52,156 bases of DNA from Streptomyces cahuitamycinicus (lineage in GTDB: Bacteria; Actinomycetota; Actinomycetes; Streptomycetales; Streptomycetaceae): the NCBI RefSeq assembly GCF_002891435.1, contig NZ_POUC01000011.1, forward strand, positions 1 to 52,156. Reading direction: 5' to 3'. Below are positions 11,129-20,197 of the stretch, in pieces. Under the pieces are notes generated by a model. It saw only the letters and a list, made by a program, of their open reading frames with translations. It was not told the DNA's origin and did not search any database. The position numbers were made by a program, and so were the translations under genes. How positions within the stretch are numbered: the first letter of the stretch is position 1; each line of letters starts with the position of its first letter.

Positions 11129-11168
11129 TGGCGATGGGGAGACCGGCTGAAGACACCCGGTCCCGCCC
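11129..11168 (-). terminator. Probable terminator of the sugar-kinase unit
   Basis: On the minus strand GGGACCGGGTG and CAGCCGGTCTCCC-type arms form an imperfect hairpin shortly after the kinase stop at 11197. No T-run follows. Confidence 0.45.
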
Positions 11169-11196
11169 CAGCCGCCGGAGGGGCCGCCTGCCCGGC

Positions 11197-12105
11197 TCAG
11201 CTCTCCAGCTCGTGCGCGTACGGCGGCTCCGCCCCGGCTCGCGAGCAGGTGATCGCCGCCGCGCGGGCCGCGAAGCCCAGCAGTTCCGTCCAACCGCCGG
11301 GGCCCAGCTCGGCCAGCGCCCGGGCGCTGAGGGCGTCGCGTACGGCGAGCCCGTGCAACAGCGCCGCGTTGACTGTATCGCCCGCGCCGATCGTGTCCAC
11401 GACCTCCACGCGTTCGCCCGGCACCGCGTACTCGCCGCCGTCGGCGGTGAAGGCGGTCAGTCCGTCGCCGCCCCGGGTGATCACCACCGCCGCCGGGCCG
11501 GCCGTCAGCCACTCCCGGGGCGTGCCACCGAGCCACTCGGCGTCCTCCGCGGACAGCTTCAGCAGCGACACCGACGGCAGCCAGCTCTTGAACCGCGCCC
11601 GGTAGGCGTCCGCGTCCGGGATCAGCCCGGCCCTGATGTTCGGGTCCAGCGAGGTGAACACGCCCTGCGCGGACGCCCTGCGCATCAGCTCCTCGTACGC
11701 GCTCGCCCCCGGTTCCAGCACCAGCGAACAGGTGCCGAACGACACCGCGCGGGTGCCGGAGGGCAGCGCGGGGGGTGCTTCGAACAGCCGGTCCGCCGTC
11801 CCGTCGACGTAGAAGGAGTACGCCGCCGAGCCGTCCGCGCCGACCGTGGCGACCGCGAGGGTCGTCGGTTCGGTGCCCCGCTGCACCGGGGACACCACGA
11901 CCCCGGATGCGCGCAGCCGGTCCAGCAGGGCCTCTCCGAAGGCGTCGGACGACACCCTGGAGCAGAAGGCGGCGGGGGAGCCGAGTCGGCCCAGCGCCAC
12001 GGCCGTGTTGTACGGGCCGCCGCCCAGCGCCGGCTGTAGCGCCGCCAGGGCACCAGTGCCCTGCGGTACCAGGTCGATCAGAGCCTCACCGGCGACGACG
12101 ATCAC
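11197..12105 (-). CDS. PfkB-family carbohydrate kinase (fructokinase/ribokinase-like)
   Basis: This 302-aa ribokinase-fold enzyme should phosphorylate a sugar using ATP. It starts VIVVAGEALIDLVPQ, has the first PfkB signature GGGPYNTAVALGRLG (residues about 28-42), a mid-protein LKLSAEDAEWLGG, and the C-terminal signature VVDTIGAGDTVNAALLHGL with the catalytic Asp and the GAGD anion hole. The overall pattern is closest to fructokinases; the exact sugar is not certain. The GTG start (12105) overlaps the LacI stop by four bases (GTGA), so translation is coupled, and AAGGAA lies upstream. The gene is thus the second in a regulator-kinase operon controlled by its own LacI protein. Confidence 0.92.
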   Translation of the reverse strand: MIVVAGEALIDLVPQGTGALAALQPALGGGPYNTAVALGRLGSPAAFCSRVSSDAFGEALLDRLRASGVVVSPVQRGTEPTTLAVATVGADGSAAYSFYVDGTADRLFEAPPALPSGTRAVSFGTCSLVLEPGASAYEELMRRASAQGVFTSLDPNIRAGLIPDADAYRARFKSWLPSVSLLKLSAEDAEWLGGTPREWLTAGPAAVVITRGGDGLTAFTADGGEYAVPGERVEVVDTIGAGDTVNAALLHGLAVRDALSARALAELGPGGWTELLGFAARAAAITCSRAGAEPPYAHELES

Positions 12106-13145
12106 GACGGGGTTCCTTCCTCGGACGGGCTGGGGCAGCCGCACGACGTGCGGTGGACGAAGGCACAGGGCAGGCGCACGGTCCGGGCGGGCCGGTCCGG
12201 CTCGGCGAGACGCTCCAGGAGCACGCGGACGGCCCGGGCGCCGATGTCCCTGCCGGGCTGCGCGATCGCGGTGAGGCGGGGCGAGAACAGGTCCGCCCAG
12301 GCGAAGTCGTCGAAGCAGCACAGGGCGATGTCCTCCGGCACGGACAGGCCGTGCGCGCCCAGGGCTCGCAGCACGCCGATGGTCATGGCGTTGTTGCCGG
12401 TGACCAGCGCGGTGGGCGGCACGCCGAGGGACAGCAGGGCCCCGGTGGCCTGCCCGGCACCGGCGGACTCCGAATCGCCGTGCACCAGCAGCCGCCCGTC
12501 GTACGGCAGCCCCGCGAACGCGAGACCGCTGCGGTAGCCGGTGATCCGCTCGCTGGTGGTGCTGAGCCCCTGCCGCCCCGCCACCAGCCCGATCCTCCGG
12601 TGACCGAGCCCGGCCAGATGGGTTACCAGCCGGGACGTCGGTTCGGCGTTGTCGGCACACACCTGGTCGAAGCGCGGACCGCCGTCGGTCCCGGGTCCGT
12701 CCACCAGCCGGTCCAGGAACACGGCCGGTACGTCGTGCCGCTTCAGATAGGCGAGCAGTCCGCGCGGATCGGCCGAGGGCGCGACGATCACGCCGTCCAC
12801 CCGGCGCTCGTGCAGCAGCTGGACGACCTTGCGCTCGTGCTCCGGGTCGTCGTGCGGATCGGCGATCAGCAGGCTGTAGCCGGCCTCCAGCGCGGCGGCC
12901 TCGACGCCCTGGAGGATCTCCGTGAAGTACGGGTTGCTGATCGCCGAGACCGCCAGCCCGATGGACCGCGTGCGGGCCGTCACCAGGGAACGGGCCAGTG
13001 TGTTCGTGGTGTAGCCGAGCTCCTCCACGGCGTCCAGGACCGCCTGGCGGGTGTGGGGCAGCACGGGCCGGGTGTCGTTCAGCACGTGCGAGACCGTCGC
13101 CACGGAGACACCGGCGCTCCGCGCGACGTCGGCCATGGTCGTCAT
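12102..13145 (-). CDS. LacI-family transcriptional regulator
   Basis: A 347-aa repressor. The N-terminal LacI HTH is complete: TMADVARSAGVSVATVSHVL (residues about 3-22) followed by the hinge region TNTLARSLVTARTRSIGLAV. A periplasmic-binding-protein-like ligand domain follows (SNPYFTEILQGVEAAA, VDGVIVAPSA, GHRRIGLVAG, CCFDDFAWADLFSPRLTAIAQP). It ends in a Cys pair (SCGCPSPSEEG). ATG at 13145 is chosen with GGAGGAGGGAA upstream; MADV at 13136 is the alternative. It overlaps the downstream kinase by four bases. The natural effector is probably the kinase substrate or product. A large palindromic operator at 13221-13254 suggests autoregulation. Confidence 0.94.
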   Translation of the reverse strand: MTTMADVARSAGVSVATVSHVLNDTRPVLPHTRQAVLDAVEELGYTTNTLARSLVTARTRSIGLAVSAISNPYFTEILQGVEAAALEAGYSLLIADPHDDPEHERKVVQLLHERRVDGVIVAPSADPRGLLAYLKRHDVPAVFLDRLVDGPGTDGGPRFDQVCADNAEPTSRLVTHLAGLGHRRIGLVAGRQGLSTTSERITGYRSGLAFAGLPYDGRLLVHGDSESAGAGQATGALLSLGVPPTALVTGNNAMTIGVLRALGAHGLSVPEDIALCCFDDFAWADLFSPRLTAIAQPGRDIGARAVRVLLERLAEPDRPARTVRLPCAFVHRTSCGCPSPSEEGTPS

Positions 13146-13220
13146 GGACGTTCCCTCCTCCGCTGACGGCGCTTCCTCCGCTTCCGGCGCTTTCGCCGGG
13201 GAAGATATCGCATGAAGCGC

Positions 13221-13254
13221 CGGACGTAAACGTTTGCGCAATCGTTTACGTCCG
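13221..13254 (-). promoter_or_regulatory. LacI-type operator upstream of the lacI-kinase operon
   Basis: CGGACGTAAACG (13221-13232) and CGTTTACGTCCG (13243-13254) are perfect 12-bp inverted repeats around a TTTGCGCAAT core. The inner AAACGTTTGCG and CAATCGTTTAC resemble LacI-family half-sites. It lies 76 bases before the regulator start. Confidence 0.8.
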
Positions 13255-13297
13255 ACGCCGGGGCGCAGCTGCGGGAGGGCGTTCTGGGCCCGGTCCG

Positions 13298-14245
13298 CTA
13301 CTCCCAGTCCCAGCTGATTCCGAGGTACCCCGGCCGCACCCGTGGTTCGACCAGATGGACCGACCGGTGCCGGCCGCTCAGTGCCAGGTCCTGGCGTCCG
13401 CTGCGGGGCGCCGCCGCCGAGTGCTGGGCGAAGCGGTGGCAGCGCACCGGCAGGGCCGCCGCGTCGAAGCACACCTGGAGGGCGTACTGGCCGCCGGGGG
13501 AGTCGAAGCCGCGGACGTACTCGCGTGACGCATCCGCTGTGCCGTCCTCGACGCCGTAGCGGAACAGGAAGGTTTCCCCGGCCATCAGCCCGGTGTCGAA
13601 TAGCAGTTCGGCCGCTAGCACTCCCGTGTCGCGGTGCCAACGGACGCGGCCGGTGCGGCAGTTCTCCAGCGCGTGCACCCGCATGCGCTCGGGCACGGCT
13701 CCCTGGTCGCCGTGGTGGACGGCCACGAAGCGGTCGATGCCGTCCCGGTGGGCGCGCACGATGTGATGCGACTCGCGCTCCGCCAGTTCGCGCCGGGCCC
13801 CGATCCGGAGCCGTTCGTGGTGGCCGAGGGTGTGCAGGCCCCCGTCCGGTGGGCAGTCCAGCTCGGCCAGCAACTGGTCCAGCACACCGGAGGCCTCGAC
13901 GAGGGAGCGGTAGGAGCGGGCGGCGGGCCGCAGCCCGGACGGGCCCTCCCCGGACTCGACGAGCAGTCGGATCAGCGACTCCTCGGGAAGCTCCAGGATC
14001 TCCTCCAGCGCGCGTACGGCCCGCAGCGACTCGGGGCGCTGCGGACGCCTGGCCCCTTGCTGCCAGTAACTCAAACTCGTGACGCCGACCTTCACCCCGT
14101 GGCGGGACAGATGGTGCTGCACGCGTTGCAGTGGCAGCCCGCGGGCGGCGATCGCGGCCCGCAGGGCGACGTGGAAGGGGCCGCCTCGCAGGGCCGAGTC
14201 CAGTTCCGCGGTGGCGACGTCCGCGTGCTGTGGGGCGTGCGGCAT
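13298..14245 (-). CDS. HTH DNA-binding regulator with large C-terminal domain
   Basis: A 315-aa protein. Residues about 25-95 form an XRE/Cro-like helix-turn-helix region (LRAAIAARGLPLQRVQHHLS, GVTSLSYWQQGARRPQRPES, then LRAVRALEEILELPEESLIRLL). The rest, about 200 aa, is a mixed beta-rich region with many His and Arg residues (HTLGHHERLRIGARRELAERESHHI, CRTGRVRWHRDTGVLAAELLFD) that I cannot assign to a known ligand domain. Streptomyces genomes have similar proteins of unknown role. ATG at 14245 has GAGAGG upstream. It lies between the small basic gene and the LacI operon, all leftward. Possible target: an inverted repeat at 14384-14407 in its own upstream region. Confidence 0.82.
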   Translation of the reverse strand: MPHAPQHADVATAELDSALRGGPFHVALRAAIAARGLPLQRVQHHLSRHGVKVGVTSLSYWQQGARRPQRPESLRAVRALEEILELPEESLIRLLVESGEGPSGLRPAARSYRSLVEASGVLDQLLAELDCPPDGGLHTLGHHERLRIGARRELAERESHHIVRAHRDGIDRFVAVHHGDQGAVPERMRVHALENCRTGRVRWHRDTGVLAAELLFDTGLMAGETFLFRYGVEDGTADASREYVRGFDSPGGQYALQVCFDAAALPVRCHRFAQHSAAAPRSGRQDLALSGRHRSVHLVEPRVRPGYLGISWDWE

Positions 14246-14383
14246 GCAGGGGCCTCTCTGTGAGTCGGCGACGGCTGGTCAGACCGTTCGCGCGGGCCGC
14301 CCGGGTGCCGTCCCGCCGGCGCGGGGCGGGTCTTCACATGCGTACGCCGTCGTTCAGGGCCCCGAGTTCCCCCGCATTGAAGC

Positions 14384-14407
14384 GTGTTGACCTGGTCCCG
14401 ACAACAC
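14384..14407. promoter_or_regulatory. Inverted repeat upstream of the HTH regulator
   Basis: GTGTTG (14384-14389) and CAACAC (14402-14407) are inverted 6-bp arms, 12 bases apart, about 140 bases before the regulator start. It could be an operator; a promoter cannot be placed with confidence. Confidence 0.35.
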
Positions 14408-14458
14408 CTGATGCCGGACAGTGACGTACACGCACCCGCCGGTGCCGTCCGGACATGC

Positions 14459-14488
14459 GAACGCCCGGGGCGTGCGCCCCGGGCGTTC
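14459..14488 (-). terminator. Strong hairpin terminator after the small basic gene
   Basis: GAACGCCCGGGGCG and CGCCCCGGGCGTTC form a perfect 14-bp stem with a two-base loop. It lies downstream of the leftward 53-aa gene. Confidence 0.85.
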
Positions 14489-14491
14489 CCT

Positions 14492-14530
14492 GTGGATGCG
14501 TGCTGTGGATGCGTGCTGTGGATGTGTGCT
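14492..14530. repeat. Three tandem 13-bp repeats (GTGGATGCGTGCT)
   Basis: Units start at 14492, 14505 and 14518; the third has one substitution (GTGGATGTGTGCT). Each contains ATCCACA on the minus strand, which matches seven of nine positions of the DnaA-box consensus TTATCCACA. Confidence 0.85.
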
Positions 14531-14531
14531 T

Positions 14532-14693
14532 CTAGGAGTGGTCGCTTCCGCCCTGTTTCCGGAGGGCTAGGCGCTTGGCGCGCGCGATGTCGGGATCGCG
14601 CGGGTCCAGGGCGTCGCGCAGCGCCAACGGCTCGTCCGTGTAGTGGCGGGTACGGGCCGCCCGCCGGGATTTCTCGATCCGCATCTGCTTCAT
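14532..14693 (-). CDS. Small basic protein (53 aa), hypothetical
   Basis: MKQMRIEKSRRAARTRHYTDEP starts a 53-aa protein rich in Arg, Lys and Asp and ending in KRLALRKQGGSDHS. A good GGAGGG ribosome-binding site lies eight or nine bases before the ATG at 14693, and a strong terminator follows the stop, so this looks like a real small gene; the longer overlapping frame is not needed. There is no signal peptide or membrane segment. The DPRDPDIARAKR part looks helical and charged. Function is unknown; the charge would suit nucleic-acid or ribosome binding, but that is a guess. Confidence 0.65.
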   Translation of the reverse strand: MKQMRIEKSRRAARTRHYTDEPLALRDALDPRDPDIARAKRLALRKQGGSDHS

Positions 14694-14946
14694 GTGCGCA
14701 GCCCTCCGACCCGTGGCCCGCCCGCTCCGCACCGGGAACGACGGTCCGCACCGACAACCTGTGCCTGCACCGGGACGGACTCCGTCCGCCGGACGTCGCC
14801 ATGTCCCGTGGGTGAGCCCCATTCCCGCTCCCGGGGGGCCGTAACCCCGGGGCGGGACATGCCGTTGGAAACTGCCCCCTCGCCGGGGCCCTGATCGTGT
14901 CCCGGGCCGCGCCGGACTGTCGGTGCTCGCCAGTAGGGTGTGAGAC

Positions 14947-17016
14947 ATGGCCGACCCCTCCAGCTACCGCCCCAAACCGGGTGAGATCCCCGACTCGCCG
15001 GGGGTCTACAGGTTCCGTGACGAGCACCGCCGGGTGATCTACGTCGGAAAGGCGAAAAGCCTGCGCCAGCGCCTGGCGAACTACTTCCAGGACCTGGCGG
15101 GCCTGCACCCGCGCACCCGCTCCATGGTGACCACTGCCGCGTCCGTGGAGTGGACGGTGGTGTCCACGGAGGTCGAGGCGCTCCAGCTGGAGTACTCGTG
15201 GATCAAGGAGTACGACCCCCGGTTCAACGTCAAGTACCGCGACGACAAGAGCTACCCGTACCTCGCGGTGACGATGAACGAGGAGTACCCGCGCGTGCAG
15301 GTGATGCGTGGTCACAAGAAGAAGGGGGTCCGCTACTTCGGGCCGTACGCGCACGCGTGGGCGATCCGTGACACGGTCGACCTGCTGCTGCGTGTCTTCC
15401 CCGTGCGCACGTGCTCGGCCGGCGTGTTCAAGAACGCCGCCCGTACCGGCCGTCCCTGCCTCCTCGGCTACATCGGCAAGTGCTCTGCGCCCTGCGTCGA
15501 CCGGGTCTCCGCCGAGGAGCACCGCGAACTGGCCGACGAGTTCTGCGACTTCATGACCGGCCGGACGAACACGTACATCCGCCGCGTGGAGAAGCAGATG
15601 GCCGAGGCGGCCGAGGAGATGGAGTACGAGCGGGCGGCCCGGCTGCGCGACGACATCGAGGCCCTGAAGAAGGCCATGGAGAAGAACGCGGTCGTGCTCG
15701 CCGACGCGACCGACGCCGACCTGATCGCGGTCGCGGAGGACGAGCTGGAGGCGGCCGTCCAGATCTTCCACGTGCGCGGCGGACGCGTGCGCGGCCAGCG
15801 CGGCTGGGTCACCGACAAGGTGGAGGAGATCACCACCGGCGCCCTCGTCGAGCACGCCCTGCAGCAGCTGTACGGGGAGGAGACGGGCGACGCCGTCCCC
15901 AAGGAGGTCCTGGTCCCGGCACTGCCCGACCCCGTGGAGCCCGTCCAGGAGTGGCTGGCCGGGCGGCGCGGCTCGGGCGTCTCCCTGCGCATCCCGCAGC
16001 GCGGCGACAAGAGGGCGCTCATGGAGACCGTGCAGCGCAACGCCCAGCAGGCGCTCGTGCTGCACAAGACCAAGCGGGCCTCCGACCTGACCACGCGCTC
16101 GCGTGCCCTGGAGGAGATCGCCGACGCGCTCGACCTGGGCAGCGCCCCGCTCAGGATCGAGTGCTACGACATCTCCCATCTCCAGGGCGACGATGTCGTG
16201 GCCTCCATGGTCGTCTTCGAGGACGGGCTCGCCCGCAAGAGCGAGTACCGGCGTTTCCAGATCAAGGGTTTCGCCGGACAGGACGACGTCCGCTCGATGC
16301 ACGAGGTGATCACCCGTCGCTTCCGGCGTTATCTCGCCGAGAAGGAGAAGACGGGCGAGTGGACCGACGGCGAGGTCCCCGAGAGCACCGAGGACGGCGA
16401 GCTCACCATGGCCGGCACCCTCACCGAGGACGACGGCCGCCCCAAGAAGTTCGCCTACCCGCCCCAGCTCGTCGTCGTCGACGGCGGCGCCCCGCAGGTC
16501 GCGGCGGCCCGGCGCGCCCTTGACGAACTCGGCATCGACGACATCGCCGTGTGTGGCCTGGCCAAGCGCCTGGAGGAGGTCTGGCTGCCCGGCGACGACG
16601 ACCCGGTGGTCCTCCCCCGCACCAGCGAGGGCCTGTACCTGCTCCAGCGCGTCCGTGACGAGGCGCACAGGTTCGCGATCAGCTATCAGCGCGCCAAGCG
16701 GTCCAAGCGCTTCCGCTCCAGTCCCCTGGATGACGTCCCCGGCCTGGGGGACACCCGCAAGCAGGCACTTCTGAAGCACTTCGGTTCGTTGAAGAGACTG
16801 CGAGCCGCCACCATCGACCAGATCTGCGAGGTCCCCGGCATAGGCCGCAAGACGGCCGAGACGATCGCCGTGGCCCTCGCCCGCTCGGCCCCGGCCGCAC
16901 CCGCCGTCAACACGGCGACGGGAGAGATCATGGAGGAGGAACCCGGCACCATGGGTTCCAGTGGGGAACCCGTGACGATGGGAGCCCCGGACGAACGACG
17001 GGGGCAGGAGACATGA
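14947..17016 (+). CDS. uvrC: Excinuclease ABC subunit C
   Basis: This 689-aa endonuclease makes both incisions in nucleotide excision repair. The N-terminal GIY-YIG domain is visible as [20 protein letters not shown] (residues about 18-37). The Cys motif [20 protein letters not shown]...CSAPC follows, then a UVR (UvrB-binding) helix pair near residues 213-250 ([20 protein letters not shown]). The RNase H-like C-terminal nuclease has [20 protein letters not shown] and [10 protein letters not shown]. Tandem helix-hairpin-helix motifs close the protein ([32 protein letters not shown]). Start ATG 14947 gives [19 protein letters not shown]. The stop overlaps the rapZ start (ATGA), which makes it the first gene of the whiA operon. 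Confidence 0.97.
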   Translation: MADPSSYRPKPGEIPDSPGVYRFRDEHRRVIYVGKAKSLRQRLANYFQDLAGLHPRTRSMVTTAASVEWTVVSTEVEALQLEYSWIKEYDPRFNVKYRDDKSYPYLAVTMNEEYPRVQVMRGHKKKGVRYFGPYAHAWAIRDTVDLLLRVFPVRTCSAGVFKNAARTGRPCLLGYIGKCSAPCVDRVSAEEHRELADEFCDFMTGRTNTYIRRVEKQMAEAAEEMEYERAARLRDDIEALKKAMEKNAVVLADATDADLIAVAEDELEAAVQIFHVRGGRVRGQRGWVTDKVEEITTGALVEHALQQLYGEETGDAVPKEVLVPALPDPVEPVQEWLAGRRGSGVSLRIPQRGDKRALMETVQRNAQQALVLHKTKRASDLTTRSRALEEIADALDLGSAPLRIECYDISHLQGDDVVASMVVFEDGLARKSEYRRFQIKGFAGQDDVRSMHEVITRRFRRYLAEKEKTGEWTDGEVPESTEDGELTMAGTLTEDDGRPKKFAYPPQLVVVDGGAPQVAAARRALDELGIDDIAVCGLAKRLEEVWLPGDDDPVVLPRTSEGLYLLQRVRDEAHRFAISYQRAKRSKRFRSSPLDDVPGLGDTRKQALLKHFGSLKRLRAATIDQICEVPGIGRKTAETIAVALARSAPAAPAVNTATGEIMEEEPGTMGSSGEPVTMGAPDERRGQET

Positions 17017-17993
17017 ATGTGAACGAGCACGACGGCCGCACAGAGCAAGCCACAGACGGAGCACAGGTGAGTACGGGCACGCCCAACGAGAAGGCCCCGG
17101 CGCCCAACGAGAAGGCCCCGGCGCCCGACGCGGCCATCCCCGAGCTGGTGATCATCTCCGGCATGTCCGGAGCCGGGCGCTCCACGGCGGCGAAGTGCCT
17201 GGAGGACCTCGGCTGGTTCGTCGTCGACAACCTGCCGCCCGCGCTGATCCCCACCATGGTGGAGCTCGGCGCCCGCTCCCAGGGCAACGTGGCGCGGATC
17301 GCCGTCGTCGTCGACGTCCGCGGCCGCCGCTTCTTCGACAACCTCCGCGAGTCCCTCGCCGACCTGGAGGCGAAGAACGTCACGCGGCGGATCGTCTTCC
17401 TGGAGTCCTCCGACGAGGCCCTGGTCCGCCGCTTCGAGTCGGTGCGCCGCCCGCACCCCCTGCAGGGCGACGGCCGCATCGTCGACGGCATCGACGCCGA
17501 GCGTGAGCTGCTGCGTGAGCTGCGCGGCGACGCCGACCTGGTGATCGACACCTCCAGCCTGAACGTGCACGAGCTGCGCGCCAAGATGGACGCCCAGTTC
17601 GCCGGCGAGGAGGAGCCGGAGCTGCGGGCCACGGTCATGTCGTTCGGCTACAAGTACGGCCTGCCGGTCGACGCCGACCTCGTCGTCGACTGCCGGTTCC
17701 TGCCGAACCCGCACTGGGTCCCGGAGCTGCGCCCGTACACCGGCCTCAACGACGAGGTCGCGGGCTACGTCTTCAACCAGCCCGGCGCCAAGGAGTTCCT
17801 CGACCGGTACACCGAGCTCCTCCAGCTCGTCGCCACCGGCTACCGCCGGGAGGGCAAGCGCTATGTGACGATCGCCGTGGGCTGCACGGGTGGCAAGCAC
17901 CGCTCGGTCGCCATGTCGGAGAAGCTCGCCGCCCGGCTCGCCGCCGAGGGCGTGGAGACGGTGGTCGTACACCGGGACATGGGACGCGAATGA
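17013..17993 (+). CDS. rapZ: RapZ/YvcJ-family nucleotide-binding protein
   Basis: A 326-aa P-loop protein. Walker A is [11 protein letters not shown] (residues about 50-60), followed by [19 protein letters not shown]. The C-terminal domain has [20 protein letters not shown] and a GCTGGKHRS motif that in E. coli RapZ senses sugar phosphates and binds RNA. RapZ acts as an adaptor in GlmZ sRNA decay there; the partner in Streptomyces is not established. ATG 17013 overlaps the uvrC stop; an internal GTG at 17067 with GGAG five bases upstream is a real alternative. The N-terminal linker contains a duplicated NEKAPAP from an exact 21-bp tandem repeat (17081-17122). The stop overlaps yvcK by four bases. 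Confidence 0.95.
   Translation: MNVNEHDGRTEQATDGAQVSTGTPNEKAPAPNEKAPAPDAAIPELVIISGMSGAGRSTAAKCLEDLGWFVVDNLPPALIPTMVELGARSQGNVARIAVVVDVRGRRFFDNLRESLADLEAKNVTRRIVFLESSDEALVRRFESVRRPHPLQGDGRIVDGIDAERELLRELRGDADLVIDTSSLNVHELRAKMDAQFAGEEEPELRATVMSFGYKYGLPVDADLVVDCRFLPNPHWVPELRPYTGLNDEVAGYVFNQPGAKEFLDRYTELLQLVATGYRREGKRYVTIAVGCTGGKHRSVAMSEKLAARLAAEGVETVVVHRDMGRE
17081..17122 (+). repeat. Exact 21-bp tandem duplication in rapZ linker
   Basis: GCCCAACGAGAAGGCCCCGG plus one base repeats twice in frame and encodes PNEKAPA twice. It lies in the disordered N-terminal extension before the P-loop domain. Confidence 0.85.
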
Positions 17994-19066
17994 CACGACG
18001 TACACCGCGGCTGAGCCGGCTGCGCCGGGTGGTGCCCGAGGGCAACGGCGGAAAGGCCGCCCGGCCCGCCGAGGCCCGGGGCGGCAGAGCGCGCCGCCGG
18101 GGCACCCAGCCCAAGGTCGTCGCCCTCGGCGGCGGCATGGGCCTGTCCGCCTCGCTCGCCGCGCTGCGCCGGATCACCGGCGACCTCACCGCCGTCGTCA
18201 CCGTGGCCGACGACGGCGGCTCCAGCGGGCGCCTGCGCGACGAGCTCGGCGTGCTGCCGCCCGGAGACCTGCGCAAGGCTCTGGCCGCGCTGTGCGGTGA
18301 CGACGACTGGGGCCAGACCTGGGCCCGGGTCATCCAGCACCGCTTCCAGTCGCAGGGCGACCTGCACGAACACGCGGTCGGCAACCTGCTGATCGTCGCC
18401 CTGTGGGAGCAGCTCGGCGACCATGTGCAGGCCCTCGACCTGGTCGGACGGCTGCTGGGTGCCCAGGGGCGCGTGCTGCCGATGTCCGCCGTCCCGCTGG
18501 AGCTCCAGGCCCTGGTCAAGGGCCACGACCCGGCGCGTCCGGAGGAGGTCGACACGGTCCGCGGCCAGGCGACCGTCGCCCTCACCCCGGGTGAGGTGCA
18601 GTCCGTGCACCTCGTGCCGAACGACCCGCCGGCGGTGCCCGAGGCGGTCGAGGCCGTCCTGGACGCGGACTGGGTGGTGCTCGGCCCCGGCTCCTGGTTC
18701 TCCTCGGTCATTCCGCACCTGCTCGTCCCCGAGCTGCTGGACGCGCTCATCCAGACGAAGGCCCGCCGGGTGCTCTCCCTGAACCTCGCGCCGCAACCCG
18801 GAGAAACCGACGGCTTCTCCCCGCAGCGTCATTTGGAGGTTTTGGGACGACACGCCCCTAAACTCGCCCTGGACGTGGTGCTGGCCGACGAGGCCGCCGT
18901 GCCCGACCGCGACTCCCTGACCGATGCCGCCAAACGGTTCGGGGCCGCGGTCGAGCTGGCGCCGGTGGCCGGACCCGACGGAACCCCGAGGCACGACCCG
19001 GAGCTGTTGGCCGCCGCGTACGACCGTATTTTTCGGATGCATGGAAGGATCGGCCCATGGCGATGA
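17990..19066 (+). CDS. yvcK: YvcK/CofD-like protein (gluconeogenesis factor family)
   Basis: A 358-aa protein of the YvcK (CuvA) branch of the CofD-like superfamily. A basic N-terminal extension of about 40 aa precedes the core. The core begins [20 protein letters not shown], with [31 protein letters not shown] next (Gly-rich nucleotide-binding motifs). Later features are [16 protein letters not shown] and [20 protein letters not shown]. In Bacillus and mycobacteria YvcK binds UDP-sugars and links carbon metabolism to cell-wall synthesis. The start overlaps rapZ (ATGA) and the 3' end overlaps whiA by 10 bases, so the four genes are translationally coupled. Confidence 0.94.
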   Translation: MTRRTPRLSRLRRVVPEGNGGKAARPAEARGGRARRRGTQPKVVALGGGMGLSASLAALRRITGDLTAVVTVADDGGSSGRLRDELGVLPPGDLRKALAALCGDDDWGQTWARVIQHRFQSQGDLHEHAVGNLLIVALWEQLGDHVQALDLVGRLLGAQGRVLPMSAVPLELQALVKGHDPARPEEVDTVRGQATVALTPGEVQSVHLVPNDPPAVPEAVEAVLDADWVVLGPGSWFSSVIPHLLVPELLDALIQTKARRVLSLNLAPQPGETDGFSPQRHLEVLGRHAPKLALDVVLADEAAVPDRDSLTDAAKRFGAAVELAPVAGPDGTPRHDPELLAAAYDRIFRMHGRIGPWR

Positions 19067-20046
19067 CGGCAGCGGTGAAGGACGAGATCTCCCGGCTCCC
19101 CGTCACCCGGACCTGCTGCAGAAAGGCGGAGGTCTCCGCCATTCTGCGGTTCGCCGGCGGCCTTCACCTGGTGAGCGGTCGGATTGTGATCGAGGCGGAG
19201 CTGGATACGGCGATGGCGGCCCGCCGTCTCAAGCGGGACATCCTGGAGATCTTCGGCCACAGCTCCGAACTGATCGTGATGGCTCCGGGCGGCCTGCGCC
19301 GCGGCTCGCGGTACGTCGTACGGGTGGTGGCGGGCGGCGACCAGCTGGCGCGCCAGACCGGCCTGGTCGACGGGCGGGGCCGCCCGATCCGCGGCCTGCC
19401 GCCGCAGGTGGTCTCGGGGGCCACCTGCGACGCCGAGGCCGCCTGGCGTGGCGCGTTCCTGGCGCACGGCTCGCTCACCGAGCCCGGCCGCTCCTCCTCC
19501 CTGGAGGTGACCTGCCCGGGCCCCGAGGCCGCGCTCGCCCTGGTCGGCGCCGCCCGCAGGCTGTCGATCGCCGCCAAGGCCCGTGAGGTGCGCGGTGTGG
19601 ACCGCGTCGTCGTCCGGGACGGCGACGCGATCGGTGCCCTGCTGACCCGCCTCGGCGCGCACGAGTCGGTGCTGGCCTGGGAGGAGCGCCGGATGCGCCG
19701 CGAGGTGCGCGCCACGGCGAACCGGCTCGCCAACTTCGACGACGCCAACCTGCGCCGCTCGGCCCGCGCGGCCGTCGCAGCGGGTGCCCGGGTGCAGCGC
19801 GCCTTGGAGATCCTCGCCGACGAGGTGCCCGAGCACCTGGCCGCCGCGGGCCGGCTGCGCATGGAGCACAAGCAGGCCTCCCTGGAGGAGCTGGGCGCGC
19901 TCGCCGACCCGCCGCTGACCAAGGACGCGGTTGCCGGCCGGATCCGCCGCCTGCTGGCCATGGCCGACAAGCGCGCCTCCGACCTCGGCATCCCGGGCAC
20001 GGAGGCCAACCTCAGCGAGGAGCTGGCCGACAACCTGGTGGGCTGA
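19057..20046 (+). CDS. whiA: Sporulation transcription regulator WhiA
   Basis: A 329-aa protein starting [20 protein letters not shown]. The N-terminal half resembles LAGLIDADG homing endonucleases ([38 protein letters not shown]) without the catalytic acidic pair. The C-terminal half is the helix-turn-helix DNA-binding domain ([34 protein letters not shown]). In Streptomyces WhiA works with WhiB to switch aerial hyphae to sporulation septation and to control ftsZ and other genes. It overlaps the yvcK 3' end by 10 bases. In Streptomyces this gene usually also has an internal promoter within the upstream gene; I cannot place one here. A clear hairpin terminator follows. Confidence 0.97.
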   Translation: MAMTAAVKDEISRLPVTRTCCRKAEVSAILRFAGGLHLVSGRIVIEAELDTAMAARRLKRDILEIFGHSSELIVMAPGGLRRGSRYVVRVVAGGDQLARQTGLVDGRGRPIRGLPPQVVSGATCDAEAAWRGAFLAHGSLTEPGRSSSLEVTCPGPEAALALVGAARRLSIAAKAREVRGVDRVVVRDGDAIGALLTRLGAHESVLAWEERRMRREVRATANRLANFDDANLRRSARAAVAAGARVQRALEILADEVPEHLAAAGRLRMEHKQASLEELGALADPPLTKDAVAGRIRRLLAMADKRASDLGIPGTEANLSEELADNLVG

Positions 20047-20062
20047 TCCCACACGACGTCAA

Positions 20063-20105
20063 AAAGCCGGTGCCGACCCCCACTCGGGTGACCGGCACCG
20101 GCTTT
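20063..20105 (+). terminator. Terminator after whiA
   Basis: AAAGCCGGTGCC (20063-20074) pairs with GGCACCGGCTTT (20094-20105) around a 19-base loop, 16 bases after the whiA stop. The stem ends in A/T-rich base pairs. Confidence 0.85.
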
Positions 20106-20197
20106 CGCGTGTCGCTGAGGCGCCCTTGACTCGATCATGGACTGTCATGAGCCTGGCATCTGTTCGCTGCTGTGGCGGACCCACGCTAGGGGGGTTC

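Noticed and set aside
13223..13254. Rho-independent terminator at the LacI palindrome
   Set aside because: The site is upstream of lacI, its inner sequence is A/T-rich with LacI half-sites, and no T-run follows.
14092..17064. 990-codon minus-strand frame covering uvrC and upstream
   Set aside because: It runs against uvrC and through the terminator and small basic gene; no recognisable domain.
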